Positions 1 to 10,719 of a DNA stretch of 64,000 nucleotides are shown here, in pieces. Within the stretch, counting starts at the first letter, position 1. Each line of letters starts with the position of its first letter. The stretch spans positions 2,220,636 to 2,284,635 of the forward strand of contig JAQJVL010000059.1 of assembly GCA_035578905.1 (NCBI GenBank). The letters are read 5' to 3'. The stretch comes from Stictocephala bisonia. Lineage: Eukaryota; Arthropoda; Insecta; Hemiptera; Membracidae. A program made the translations under genes and the position numbers. The notes under the pieces are model-generated. The model worked only from the letters and a program-made list of their open reading frames with translations. It was not told the DNA's origin and ran no database searches.

Positions 1-297
1 AATGAACATATACGAAAATATCTACAGACTTTTATAGTTAATAATTTGTTTGTCCTTTAAATAAATTTTCAACTAATGATTATTGATTTCTACACTATTT
101 CATACCTAATTAAATTTTATGAGACATTTTAGACATATGTTTTTTAAACAAAAATACTGTAATATAATATCCAAGCAAAACCGTGACGATGCTATATGAC
201 GGTGGGCAGACAGACAGTGCTCTATATTTTTGCACCAGCTAGTAGCCCTGTGTTTGTCCATAAGAGCCGTACTGCATTCTCAACGCGAAATAGAGTA
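1..297. other. AT-rich flank, no gene seen
   Basis: I see no coding region, tandem repeat or RNA gene in this stretch. It flanks the foldback element that begins at 298. The last bases before the element end in GTA, and GTA also follows its right end, which may be a short target duplication. Confidence 0.6.
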
Positions 298-480
298 TAG
301 TCTGGGGCCACTAGAGGCTCGTCAGGAGGCTGCAGTATTTGTGTTCTCAGTCAACACTTTTTGTCCGGTACGCATCTTGTAACTTGCTGTGTGTCCCGCC
401 GCATGCGTAGGGATGACAACGATATATCGATATTTTTCTTCCAATATTATCGTTAAATTCATTTTTGCTATACGATATAT
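298..480 (+). repeat. Left terminal inverted repeat of foldback element
   Basis: This is the inverted partner of 1905-2093. The match is nearly perfect to the ACAACGATATAT stretch near 430 and becomes patchy towards 480. The arm has an open frame on its minus strand that reappears in the right arm on the plus strand. That frame is only the same repeat read twice, not a gene. Confidence 0.85.
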
Positions 481-584
481 AGTTACTCCAATATATGGAT
501 TCACTGTAAATGTTTCTCATCACTACGCACGCACTACGCCGTTTTGTAACTACATTAAGTCAAATGTGCCTATTTATTCACCGC

Positions 585-1836
585 AGTGCGGGTCACCGGG
601 TTCCTGCGGCACGGGTCACCGGTTTCCTGAGCTGAGGCACGGGTCGCCGAGTCACCGCGGTGCGGGTCACCGGGTTCCTGCGGCACGGTAAACCGCAGTG
701 CGGGTCACCGCGGTGCAGATCACCGGGTTCCTCCGGCACGGGTCACCGGGTTCCTGAGGCACGGGTCGCTGGGTCACCGGTTTCTTGCCGCACGGGTCAC
801 CGGGTTCCTGAGGCATGGGTCACCACTGTGAGCGTCACCGGGTTCCTGATGCACGGGACGCCGGGTCACGACGGTGCGGGTCACCGGGTTCCTGCGGCAC
901 GGGTCACTGGGTTCCAGAGGCACGGGTCGCTGGGTTCAAGTGGCACGGGTCGCTGGGTCACCGCGGTGTGGGTAACCGGGTTCCTGCGGCACGGGTCACC
1001 GGGGTGTGGGTCACTGGGTTCCTGCAGCATGGGTCACTGGGTTCCAGAGGCACGGGTCGATGTGTCACCACGGTGTGGGTAACCGGGTTCCTGCGGCACG
1101 GGTCACCGGGTCACAGTGGTGCGGGTCACTGGGTTCCTGCGGCACGGGTCGCTGGGTCACCGTGGTGCGGGTCACTGGGTTCCAGAGGCACGAGTCGCCG
1201 GGTCACCGCGGTGCAGGTCACCGAGTTCCTGCAGCATGGGTCGCCGTGTTCCTGAGGCACGGTCCGCCGGGTCACTGCCGTGCGGGTAACTGGGTTCCTG
1301 CGGCACGGGTCACCGGGTTCCTGAGGCACGGGTTGCCGGGTTCCTGAGGCACGGGTCGCCGGGTCACTGCCGTGCGGGTAACTGGGTTCCTACGGCACGG
1401 GTCACCGGGTTCCTGAGGCACGGGTTAACGGGTTCCTGAGGCACGGGTCGCCGGGTCACTGCCGTGCGGGTAACTGGGTTCCTACGGCACGGGTCACCGT
1501 GTTCCTGAGGCACGGGTCGCCGGGTCACTGCCGTGCGGGTAACTGGGTTCCTACGGCACGGGTCACCGGGTTCCTGAGGCACGGGTTGCCGGGTTCCTGA
1601 GGCACGGGTCGCCGGGTCACTGCCGTGCGGGTAACTGGGTTCCTACGGCACGGGTCACCGGGTTCCTGAGGCACGGGTTGCCGGGTTCCTGAGGCACGGG
1701 TCGCCGGGTCACTGCCGTGCGGGTAACTGGGTTCCTACGGCACGGGTCACCGGGTTCCTGAGGCACGGGTTGCCGGGTTCCTGAGGCACGGGTCGCCGGG
1801 TCACTGTGGTTCGGGCAACTGGGTTCCTGCGGCACG
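585..1836. repeat. 23-bp GC-rich minisatellite with 92-bp higher-order unit
   Basis: About 54 tandem copies of a 23-bp monomer, with consensus close to GGGTCACCGGGTTCCTGMGG plus CAC. From about 1330 onward, four monomer variants repeat in a fixed order as a 92-bp unit: the GGGTTGCC variant recurs at 1583, 1675 and 1767, exactly 92 bp apart, and 1330 to 1583 is 11 monomers. The left part is more irregular, so the right part was probably amplified most recently. The array is far more GC-rich than its surroundings. Open frames on both strands are by-products of the repeat. Confidence 0.9.
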
Positions 1837-1904
1837 CAGATCCAGAGGGTTTTACTTACGAATCACTAGGGTGGCAAATATTTTCAACATATCAATATAT
1901 CGAA

Positions 1905-2093
1905 CTATCGATATACCAACGAACAAATATCGATTTAACGATAATATTGAAAGAAAGAAATCCATATATCGTTGTCATCCCTACGCATGCGGCGGGACAC
2001 ACAGCAAGTTACAAGATGCGTACCGGACAAAAAGTGTTGACTGAGAACACTAATACTGCAGCCTCCTGACGAGCCTCTAGTGGCCCCAGACTA
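1905..2093 (-). repeat. Right terminal inverted repeat of foldback element
   Basis: Reverse complement of 298-480. The outer end reads TGGCCCCAGACTA followed by GTAAGG. The inner part contains several ATCGATA-like motifs and diverges from the left arm. Confidence 0.85.
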
Positions 2094-3867
2094 GTAAGGA
2101 ACATAAGGTTTAACACGGGAATATCACCCCAACTTATTCAAAAATAGAGTGTAACAAAAAAATTGATATATATATATTAAATTAATTTGATTAAAGGCCA
2201 GTTTTGTGAGACAAACTATGAAGAAATATTACAACGACCAGGGAAGCATGATTACCTCATATATCGAGCTGTAAATGATTAATATGTCTATAATATGCAC
2301 TAACTCATGTTTTGCTGCCACTATAAAGAATAGTCCACTGAATGTAAAAATTAAATACATTTATCCACACGAAACAAGTTGTGGTCTGTGGGTTGAATGA
2401 AAACATTCAAAACAAGAATATTTATACCTTAACTATATGGTAATTATAAAAGAATAACGTAATAACAGTGACTAGTGACTGACGAGGGATGACAGCGGGA
2501 GGACAGTGAGTGATTGACCATAAACGTCACGAGGGATGTAAGGCGACAGGCTAGCCATCTTAGTCAGCGTTGCCAACTCACAACTTCATTTACCCGTTCC
2601 ATCCACTTGTCAACAATAAACTACATTTTATTGCCTTAACCTCACGTAAAAAACTAAATATTAATTTCAATGCATGTTTTGTACGCATAAGAGGTAATTT
2701 AAATGTGTTTTTTTCGAATCATAATGATTTTGAGGAGTGAGAATAACGTCAATATTTAGCGACACCAACCTATTCTCCTCTCAGTGCTATTACAGAAATA
2801 AATAAACAGGGGTCGATGTCTAGAGTGAAAGCCTCAATGGTAGTTATAAATATATTACCACTAATGTACATCTTTATCCAACTGTGGCATTAATTACTCT
2901 GTTTATCCTTGAGGATTTGGGGGGAATAAAGGGAGAGACTGACAAGGTGCTGGGCCTGCCATAGCATGGCAAACTAGAGAAATAGCTACTCGAAACATAT
3001 TCAGCGTACTATTGGCTGTGGCCCTTTTTCTTCCATATCTGTGGTGCTACCCACTTTCCTCTCTTTCACTTTTTTTCCTTTTATATAAAACTTCTAATTT
3101 ATTTATCCTTCTTCACATTTTATCCATACTTTACTACAGTTATTTCCAAGGAGAGATAATTTTTTATGTTATTTTATACCTTTTTTTTAAGTATTCATTA
3201 GTAGTATTAAAAAGAATAAATTTATATTATATTAGTTTTATTTTTTAATATTTGTAATTCACTCAGTGATGTATTTATTAATTAATTTTTATCTCACTAT
3301 AAACTTCGTTTATATCTAACAAAGTTGATAGCTTTTATGTAATATCCACTTAAATGTTCACTCGCCGCGTGATTTGTATCAGCATTAGGAAAAACAATCG
3401 AACCAATAATTTGAATCTCAACTGTTTTTACTCATTTATTTTTAAAATTGTAATAGGTTTTTACGATGATATGTGTGGGTCGTGATTTATTTAATAAATG
3501 TTATTAAATTTAAAATCGAATGTTTTTAACAATCGTTGAAATTTTAATGATTAGTAACATTTAAATATTAAAGAACAAGCGGAGTAGTAACCATCTCCTT
3601 GTAGGGTTGTAAGGTAATCGGTATTCTCTTGAACGTTTGAGAACTAGTTCGTCAAACGTGGTCATCCGAAAGCAGATTGAAGGAAAATGTAGAAGAATTT
3701 GTCATTATCTTTTCCTAAAATACCATACAAGCTGTGAAAAGCACCGTCAACACTTCTAAAATAATATATAGGATGCACTGCCCATCGCCTTCTATGGCGG
3801 TTGTTCATTTTCAACAAATGCTCCTCATAAACACTCACGCGTGGATCCATGTCGACCACGTCTGTAA
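2094..3867. other. AT-rich intergenic DNA, no gene recognised
   Basis: I see no coding region with recognisable motifs. A 78-residue open frame at 3012-3248 is a low-complexity F/L/Y-rich translation of AT-rich DNA and I do not call it. A slightly GC-richer patch at 2460-2580 has no recognisable identity. Confidence 0.55.
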
Positions 3868-4850
3868 CGTTGGCAGCACTGACTCCTCCACCTGCGGGCC
3901 GCAACTGTGATTCACAGGTGCTCATATTCAGCGGCGTGCCTCAGAGGCCTGACTATACATTGGCAACACTGACTCCTCAACCTGCGGGCCGCAACTGTGA
4001 ATCACAGGTACTCTATTCAGCGGCGTGCCTCAGAGGCCTGACTATACATTGGCAACACTGACTCCTCAACCTGCGGGCCGCAACTGTGAATCACAGGTAC
4101 TCTATTCAGCGGCGTGCCTCAGAGGCCTGACTATACATTGGCAACACTGACTCCTCAACCTGCGGGCCGCAACTGTGAATCACAGGTGCTCATATTCAGC
4201 GGCGTACCTCAGAGGCCTGACTATACATTGGCAACACTGACTCCTCAACCTTCGGGCCGCAACTGTGAATCACAGGTGCTCATATTCAGCGGCGTACCTC
4301 AGAGGCCTGACTATACATTGGCAACACTGACTCCTCAACCTTCGGGCCGCAACTGTGAATCACAGGTACTCTATTCAGCGGCGTGCCTCAGAGGCCTGAC
4401 TATACATTGGCAACACTGACTCCTCAACCTGCGGGCCGCGACTGTGAATCACAGGTGCTCATATTCAGCGGCGTACCTCAGAGGCCTGACTATACATTGG
4501 CAACACTGACTCCTCAACCTTCGGGCCGCAACTGTGAATCACAGGTGCTCATATTCAGCGGCGTACCTCAGAGGCCTGACTATACATTGGCAACACTGAC
4601 TCCTCAACCTGCGGGCCGTAACTGTGAATCACAGTCGCTCATATTCAGTGGCGTGCCTTAGAGGCCTGACTATACGTTGGCAACACTGACTCCTCCTCCT
4701 GTGGGCCGCAACTGTGAATCACAGGTGCTCATATTCAGCGGAGTGCCTCAGAGGCCTGACTATACATTGGCAACACTGACTCCTCAACCTGCGGGCCGTA
4801 ACTGTGAATCACAGGTGCTCATATTCAGCGGAGTGCCTCAGAGGCATACT
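3868..4850 (+). repeat. 90-bp minisatellite
   Basis: About 11 tandem copies of an 89-90-bp unit containing GCCTGACTATACATTGGCAA and CGGGCCGCAACTGTGAATCA. Two subtypes alternate, GGTACTCTATTC (89 bp) and GGTGCTCATATTC (90 bp). The copy number ends about 20 bp before the left end of the family A element at 4872. The reading frames through it are open because a 90-bp unit without a stop stays open; they carry no protein signature. Confidence 0.9.
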
Positions 4851-4871
4851 AGTATACGAGTACAGGCCTGC

Positions 4872-5122
4872 AACTTTCGGCGCAGAAACTATGTGCACTC
4901 GAGTTTGAAGGTTGTTTTCTAAGGAACTAAGAGGCCTACGCAAAATCTAATTACACCATTGTTTTCCTCTTTTAATTGTTCGTTATGGGATATGTATTTA
5001 ATTTTTCGTACTATTTTTAATAATTGTTAGCCTTGTCGGAACAAAAAAGTACCGGAATTTGTACTAGTGTTCACTGTACATCAAATGTACACCGTTATAA
5101 CTAAAAAACCCGTTGATGTATG
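4872..5122 (+). repeat. Family A left inverted repeat (copy 1)
   Basis: Matches the reverse complement of 10720-10970 and also matches 16078 onward and about 60132-60270. The terminal motif is degenerate here (AACTTTCGGCGCAGAAACT) compared with TACTGTCGG in copy 2. Confidence 0.7.
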
Positions 5123-5139
5123 ATATCATACGAAGTTCA

Positions 5140-5600
5140 TAGGAAGTTTTATAAATGTTTAGAATTTTAACTTTTCGAGAAAAAAAAAACTTCTTACAAG
5201 TTCCCTTAAGCATTGGTTTCTTCGTCTCTGGAGGTCGTAAAATTAATTACTTGGTCACGTTGTAATCCTTATGACATGTATATAATTTCGTTCATATTAC
5301 ATATACGAACGATACACGACGTTCATATGTGTAAGTAAACGAAGTGATTTTATATTGATTTAAATTTATTTATCAATTTAAAGTTATTTTAAATTGATTT
5401 AAATCGATTTAAAATCACCGTATGGTATTGAAGCACCGAAAGTCATGTGTCGTAACTGTAGCCTACATGTCATAAGGATTACAACGTGACCAATTAGTAA
5501 TTAGTTTTACGACCCTAAGAAACCAATAAAACATTGTTTCACGGAATTGTCAAGAATTTTTTTCTCAAAATGATATATTTATAAAACTCATAAAAATATT
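5140..5600. mobile_element. Small foldback (MITE-like) element
   Basis: The arms at about 5140-5280 and 5460-5600 are inverted copies. Shared blocks are TTGGTCACGTTGTAATCCTT, ATGACATGTA and TGGTTTCTT, and both outer ends contain AGTTTTATAAAT. The ~180-bp centre is AT-rich, with repeated ATTTAAAT-type words. It encodes no protein. It lies between the family A left arm and the LINE 3' end, so it is a separate insertion or part of the family A interior. Confidence 0.65.
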
Positions 5601-5679
5601 CCTATCGGCCAGGTATATATATATCGTATGGTTTGTTGTCAGCTACAATTTGTTAACTATAGAGCTGCGATGTGTATTT

Positions 5680-7482
5680 GGATAAATATCCAAAATTCAT
5701 GATTATATATTCATTGATTATACAATGTAAAGTGATCTCCTGTCACAAAGCTAAGTCCAATCCATTGAGTCATCTAACACCTGCCTCGTTGATTCTGTGT
5801 ATGCTGACCAATTCCTCCGTAAAAGAGCGCAGGGGACACTCTGTAACTATATGATCAATTGTTTGGATAGTCTCCCGCAATCACATGATAGACCTACTGT
5901 CAATCCTCATTTATACTTTCAGTAATTGCATCTGTCAACTCCAGTTCGGAACCGATTTAACAGTGTCTACTCCCTACGAGGGAGGTTCATTCCACCTACA
6001 GGTATTGATGGATCGTTAATAAGGAACTTATTACGTCCATCAAAACTGTTCCACACTACGACCCAGCTGGTATTGTGTGAGAAGTTTGATCGACTCAAAT
6101 GGAAAGCAGTACGTTGAGATGGGTTTCGAGATTTTAAGCGACCGTTCTGACGTGGGAGATCCTGTAGGCTATAATGGGTAGGTGCGGGGCATTTCAAATC
6201 TTATTGGAATCTTTGAGTAGTGCCTCCTAACGTCTTATCTCTGGAGGAGCTATATTGCACAGTACCGGGACCGAGAGCCAAGGAAGTGGATTTGCCATGA
6301 GAGTGCCACTAATAGCTCTCTCTCATGACCCTATTAAGTTCGACATCGGCCGATTTAGTGTGACCATTATTTAGGCATATGGGAGCACTATATTCAGCAG
6401 CTGAATAAACCAGTGACAAAGCAGTTGCACGCAGGACGAGTGCGTTGGCTCCCCAGGTTGTTCCGGAAATATGATGAAACATTTGCCATGGTTTTGATTG
6501 TAGCTGCTGTTTTTTGAAGATGGCTTTTAAATGTCAGCGATCGATCTAACGTTACTCCCAGGTACTGTGGATGCTCATTATGATGGAGTTTTACACAGTT
6601 TAGGAAGATGTTCAGTTTTCGATTAGCTATTCTGTTACTTACGTGGAAGTAGGCTACTTCGGTTTTTGATGGGTTAGGATTCATCTTCCACGTTCCAAAA
6701 CATTTTTCGATGGCTGCAAGGTCACTTGTAAGTGTTTCTTCAATAGTTGTGAAGTTCTTATGTTAGTAAGCTAAAGCTATATCATCCGCATATATAAATT
6801 GTCTAGACTTTGTGATTGGGAGTCAGCAGTATACACGTTGAATAAAATTGGAGCAAGTACAGACCCCTGTGGCAGCCCATCCTTCAGCTGTCTAAAAGAG
6901 ATAAACTTCAGCTGTCATCACGACCGAGATAAACTTTTATTATTACCCTAGCACTAAGCATTGACTTCAAAAGTCGCAATAGATTGGGACAGGGAAGGAG
7001 GCTGTAGAACTTAAATAACAAACCTTTGCTCCATACTGTGTCATAAGCTGCTGTAAGATCAATAAAAGCTGCAGATGTTTTCAACTTATTTTCAAACCCA
7101 TTTTCGATAAATGATGTCAGAGCTATGATCTGGTCACTACAACTTCAGCCAGGGCGAAAACCAGCCTGCTCAACTGGAATATTAGAATCAAGAATGGGTG
7201 ATATTCCATTGTATAACAGCCTTTCTAGCAACTTATAACAAACACTAAGAAGAGATATTGAGTGATAACTTTCCACTCGTTCGGGATCTTTTCCAGGCTT
7301 CAGAACAGCTACTACTTTTCATCGCTTGAATGATTTTGGCAAATTGCCTGTAGCTAATATCTTGTTATAGACTGTTTAAAGCCATTGTTTCACTTTGCTA
7401 CCAGAATGCAGCATAAATTACGGAAGGATACCGTCAAGACCGGCTGCTTTCCCTGCTGGTATAGTGGAAATCGCTCTGTCTA
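5680..7482 (-). pseudogene. Jockey-like non-LTR retrotransposon, RT to C-terminal domain (copy 1, part 1)
   Basis: Read on the minus strand, this is the 3' two-thirds of a jockey-type ORF2 with frameshifts and stops. In order from high to low coordinates it shows PAGKAAGLDG at the left break, GNLPKSFKR, LKPGKDPERVESY, LLSVCYKLLERLLYN, an AFIDLTAAYDTVWSK block (RT motif A, near 7060), LKDGLPQGSVLA (near 6880), the catalytic YADD motif as FIYADDIALA (about 6775-6805), NPSKTEVAYF and YLGVTLDRSLTFKSHL (about 6540-6680). It then has the C-terminal LPRRE region (near 5980) and a CDCG...H-x-C zinc-knuckle-like tail near 5860-5900. Enzymatically dead. The 5' side continues beyond the transposon at 10652. 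Confidence 0.85.
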
Positions 7483-7896
7483 TACTCTGATTATCGAAAG
7501 AAAGTGACTGGCGGAGCGGCCGCGCGGCGTACCTAAGTACAAACATTCTATTTCACAACCTTGTGGAAACGTAAAACAGAAAGTTATAAATTTCCAATAA
7601 ACGGTGTTTAAGTAGTCAGTTAAGCACGTTTTCAGCACATGTTTTAAACATTTTGTATCTTATTCCGATTAATTAATATTTGTAGTTATATTTTTTTAAA
7701 CACGAATTGGAATTAAAATTTTTGCATTTGCCATGTTCGATGTAGAATAACTGTGATTAGAAGCATCAGAAAAATATTTCTTGTAGAGAATTACTAGTCG
7801 ACATTCTTAGGAACAACATATTAAAAACTGAGATCCCCACGAATACAATTAACGGCGTTATTAATTTTTTTCCAAATGTACTGTTAACTCTGTTAA
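7483..7896 (+). repeat. Left terminal inverted repeat of DD82E transposon
   Basis: Matches the reverse complement of 10233-10649 from the TACTCTGATT end through ACTGTTAACTCTGTTA. It contains GCGGAGCGGCCGCGCGGCG near the tip, a GC-rich patch in AT-rich DNA. Confidence 0.85.
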
Positions 7897-8307
7897 TAAT
7901 ATTTATTTAAATTTAGTTTTTCCTCTATATGCATAACATAATTTTAATCATCAATACAAACTTCTATGCAACCTTAAATTTCACTAAATATACCCGTAAT
8001 CAATTAATATAGAAAAATTAGTACAAACCTGGTGCAGCGGTCCGCTATCCAGTCAAAGTACAGTAACAGCCCAAAAACAGTGGCGCATCCCCTTCAGGCT
8101 CACATTGCGTCCTTCAAAACCACAAGTCACCAAACTTTCGTAAGTATTAATAGAGATAATAAAACACTATTTGACTGTATTTACAAATAAAAAGAAATAG
8201 TATATTTCTTGATAATAATAATAATATCGATAAATGACTAATATATACAGTACTCAAGTGATAAATAAAAAACACACAAATACACTGTTGAACACTACAG
8301 TTGTGAG

Positions 8308-9762
8308 TTAGTACTCTTCAAACACTAGTTCCCTGATACCTTCCATTGGGTCGTCGCCATTATTAGAATCTTCTGAACAGGAATCTTCCTCGGAGCTGCT
8401 GCTGTCTCCCAAAGATATAATCATTTCCTCAACAGCTTCTTCCATTACTCCTTCGTTTTTCCATGCATCGACAATGACCTGTTTTGTGTGGTTCACTACT
8501 TGTTTCCACCTCTCAGCACTTATGCGATGAATTCCTTCTTTAGTGAGCCGTTCAACTTCAGCAACAGTAAACCTTTTGTTGTTTTCTGCAACATACCCTT
8601 TAACTTGAGCCCATATAAGCTCAATCGCATTAAAATGACAATGGTAAGGTGGTAAACGTATCACTTTGTGACCCCTGCTCTCGATCAATTCATCTACATA
8701 ATATCTTTTGTTCTGGGATTTGTGCAGTTTCACTAACTCCAAAAGTTCACATTTTTTTAACTCGGCTGTAGCTTGAACATTTTTTCTATGTAGCCATTCA
8801 ATGATGTCAGCTTTATTATTTTTGGTTGTAGGAGCTTTATCAATTTGCTTTGAATGGTACGGAGCATTGTCCATGACTATTAATGAAGGCTCTTCTAGGT
8901 TATTTAGCATAGTTTCAGAACACCAATTGTAGAACTTGTCGTGGTCCATATCTTCATGGTAGTCACCAGTTTTTTTGGATTTAAATAGTAAGAGGGAATT
9001 TTCAACAAACCCCTTTGAAGAACCTGCATGACATAATATCAACCGCTCACCTTTTCCTACAGGCGTTGCCATTGTCCCCTGCAGTGACTCATCAGTCCAT
9101 CCTTCTTTCAAACAATGCCCAGCATTGACCCAAGTCTCATCTAGCCAAATTATACTATCGAAATTCTCGTCTTTTATTTGGCGAAGAAAACTGCATCTCC
9201 AGGCAGCGATGTCACTTCTCTCCATAATCACTTTTCTACCCGAAAATTTTCTCCACATAAACCCTAATTCTGTTAATATCTTTCTAAGTGAAGACAGACA
9301 GCCGTGAAACAGATCTTCATTTCTCAACGATGAAAATAGTTTTTTCAAGGTCGGATATTCTTTTCTAATGTAGTATTGATACACGTGTCTTCGTACAGCG
9401 TCTTCCTGAAATACATCAAGTTTTGTTACAGTTTTCTCCCGTTTCCTCTCTTTTCCTGGAGTTGAAAGTTGACTATTATTTTCATTTTGTAATACTTTTA
9501 CGTGTTTTTCCTTGCAAACTCGCACAACTGTATTTTTATGTATTTTAAGTGCATCTGCAGTTCGCTGTATTGAATTATTAACTGTAATCAAAGGACCTTG
9601 ATTCGCTTTTTCTCTGTCAAAATACTCCCGCACTTTGCACACAATTTCTCTCGACTGTCCTTTCATAGGTACGCCTCGGCCCGAAATATTTCGTTTCTTT
9701 GGCGTTCGAGTCCTAGGTCTTCCTCTACTTTTCCTTGGTTCATTCTCGTTACGTTGCTCCAT
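8308..9762 (-). CDS. DD82E Tc1/mariner-type transposase (484 aa)
   Basis: Catalyses cut-and-paste transposition, presumably in the nucleus, acting on the flanking inverted repeats. I start at the ATG at 9762 (MEQRNENEPR); the open frame runs only two codons further upstream without an ATG. Visible order: a basic AT-hook-like RGRPR (residues 13-17), a helix-turn-helix DNA-binding region (about 37-90, including TADALKIHKNTVVRV), then a DDE_3-type RNase H fold. The catalytic triad is D208 in IIWLDETWVN, D298 in LIVMDNAPYHS and E381 in HFNAIELIWAQVK. There are 82 residues between D298 and E381, far more than the 34 of classic Tc1; the extra part is charged and probably helical. The C-terminus is acidic and Ser-rich. 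No stop or frameshift, so it may be active. The triad is visible in the sequence; the Sailor-type label is remembered and less certain. Confidence 0.88.
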   Translation of the reverse strand: MEQRNENEPRKSRGRPRTRTPKKRNISGRGVPMKGQSREIVCKVREYFDREKANQGPLITVNNSIQRTADALKIHKNTVVRVCKEKHVKVLQNENNSQLSTPGKERKREKTVTKLDVFQEDAVRRHVYQYYIRKEYPTLKKLFSSLRNEDLFHGCLSSLRKILTELGFMWRKFSGRKVIMERSDIAAWRCSFLRQIKDENFDSIIWLDETWVNAGHCLKEGWTDESLQGTMATPVGKGERLILCHAGSSKGFVENSLLLFKSKKTGDYHEDMDHDKFYNWCSETMLNNLEEPSLIVMDNAPYHSKQIDKAPTTKNNKADIIEWLHRKNVQATAELKKCELLELVKLHKSQNKRYYVDELIESRGHKVIRLPPYHCHFNAIELIWAQVKGYVAENNKRFTVAEVERLTKEGIHRISAERWKQVVNHTKQVIVDAWKNEGVMEEAVEEMIISLGDSSSSEEDSCSEDSNNGDDPMEGIRELVFEEY

Positions 9763-10232
9763 TCTCAAACACTAAAGTTTATTTTCACAAAATAACTTTA
9801 AAACAGGTTCAATTACAATTAAAATACCAACTCAAAGCATTCTATCACTTATATTGAAGAATAATGATAACACACCCACGAACATCACTCAGTCACCGCA
9901 TCTACTAAACTAAAAGCAAGAAATTTCCCCCAGCCATATGGTAGGTATAACGGTTCAATTTTCGTGGAAGAGGGTGCTATTTTTGTACAGGAAAGGCCGA
10001 GACGCTGGGGTTGGCGATGGCCGTGGCGGTGGTGCGCGCGAACAAAATGGGCACACTAGGTCCTGACTGTACCTCCGCCGTAGAACGCCGCGCACTGCTC
10101 TCAAAGAAACTCAATTCATATATTAATCCATTTCAGTAATCCTTTATTATAAAAAGTGCAAGTTCTAAATGAGTTATAAATAATGTTATTCAAAGAAAAT
10201 GTCACGCGAAGCTCATTCATGAACGACTTTAA

Positions 10233-10649
10233 ATAACAGAGTTAACAGTACATTTGGAAAAAATTAATAACGTCGTTAATTGTATTCGTAGGGATCTCAG
10301 TTTTTAATATGTTGTTCCTAAGAATGTCGACTAGTAATTCTCTACAAGAAATATTTTTCTGATGCTTCTAATCACAGTTATTCTACATCGAAAATGGCAA
10401 ATGCAAAAATTTTAATTCCAATTCGTGTTTAAAAAAATATAACTACAAATATTAATTAATCGGAATAAGATACAAAATGTTTAAAACATGTGCTGAAAAC
10501 GTACTTAACTGACTATTTAAACACCGTTTATTGGAAATTTATAACTTTCTTTTTTACGTTTCTACAAGGTTGTGAAATAGAATGTTTGTACTTAAACTTG
10601 GTCGCCGCGCGGCCGCTCCGCCAGTCACTTTCTTTCGATAATCAGAGTA
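10233..10649 (-). repeat. Right terminal inverted repeat of DD82E transposon
   Basis: Reverse complement of the left arm. It begins internally at AATAACAGAGTTAACAGTAC and ends ATCAGAGTA, followed by the TA of the target site at 10650-10651. Confidence 0.85.
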
Positions 10650-10712
10650 TATCTCTTCCTCCGTGAAATTTCTGGAGACTTCCAGGGGTGCCATTTGGCC
10701 ATGTATTCAAAT
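10650..10712 (-). pseudogene. Jockey-like LINE copy 1, part 2 (5' side of transposon insertion)
   Basis: On the minus strand this gives WKSPEISRRKR-like sequence that joins the PAGKAAGLDG block at 7440-7480 once the transposon and one TA are removed. It aligns with 12905-12965 of LINE copy 2 on the plus strand. Homology ends near 10712, where the family A right arm begins, so this LINE copy is 5'-truncated. Confidence 0.8.
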
Positions 10713-10719
10713 AAAAATC

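Larger units (their letters stand above)
298..2093. mobile_element. Foldback-type element with a minisatellite core
   Basis: The element has long terminal inverted repeats (about 298-480 and 1905-2093) around a GC-rich tandem array. Both ends start TAGTCTGGGGCCACTAGAGG when read inward. Over the outer ~125 bp I find one mismatch (T versus A in TATTWGTG). The arms then diverge over the next ~70 bp. No transposase is encoded inside, so it is non-autonomous. Long inverted repeats around internal tandem repeats is the architecture of Foldback-like elements; the superfamily is not established. GTA lies on both sides and could be a 3-bp target duplication, but a 2-bp TA reading is also possible. 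The near-identity of the arms suggests recent insertion or gene conversion. Confidence 0.75.
7483..10649. mobile_element. Apparently intact DD82E Tc1/mariner-type transposon
   Basis: A 3167-bp element with ~415-bp terminal inverted repeats (7483-7896 and 10233-10649) and one transposase gene on the minus strand. The ends read TACTCTGATTATCGAAAGAA inward. TA dinucleotides at 7481-7482 and 10650-10651 flank it, as expected for this superfamily. The arms differ at few positions by eye. The insertion split a jockey-like LINE, and a related LINE copy near 12.95 kb has the unsplit sequence around the same TA. The 82-residue spacing between the second Asp and the Glu matches the group I know as Sailor (DD82E) in the IS630-Tc1-mariner superfamily; that family name is from memory. 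Confidence 0.85.

Noticed and set aside
389..1835. Arg/Gly/Pro-rich frames on both strands in the 23-bp array
   Set aside because: Overlapping frames in all phases of a GC-rich minisatellite inside a foldback element.
3012..3248. 78-codon hydrophobic frame that looks like membrane segments
   Set aside because: F/L/Y/I-rich translation of T-rich DNA; no charged pattern, family resemblance or coding context.
7483..10649. Use of the two codons upstream of 9762 as the transposase start
   Set aside because: The frame extends upstream only as TTG-AGA before ATG at 9762. A eukaryotic gene would start at the ATG, giving 484 residues.
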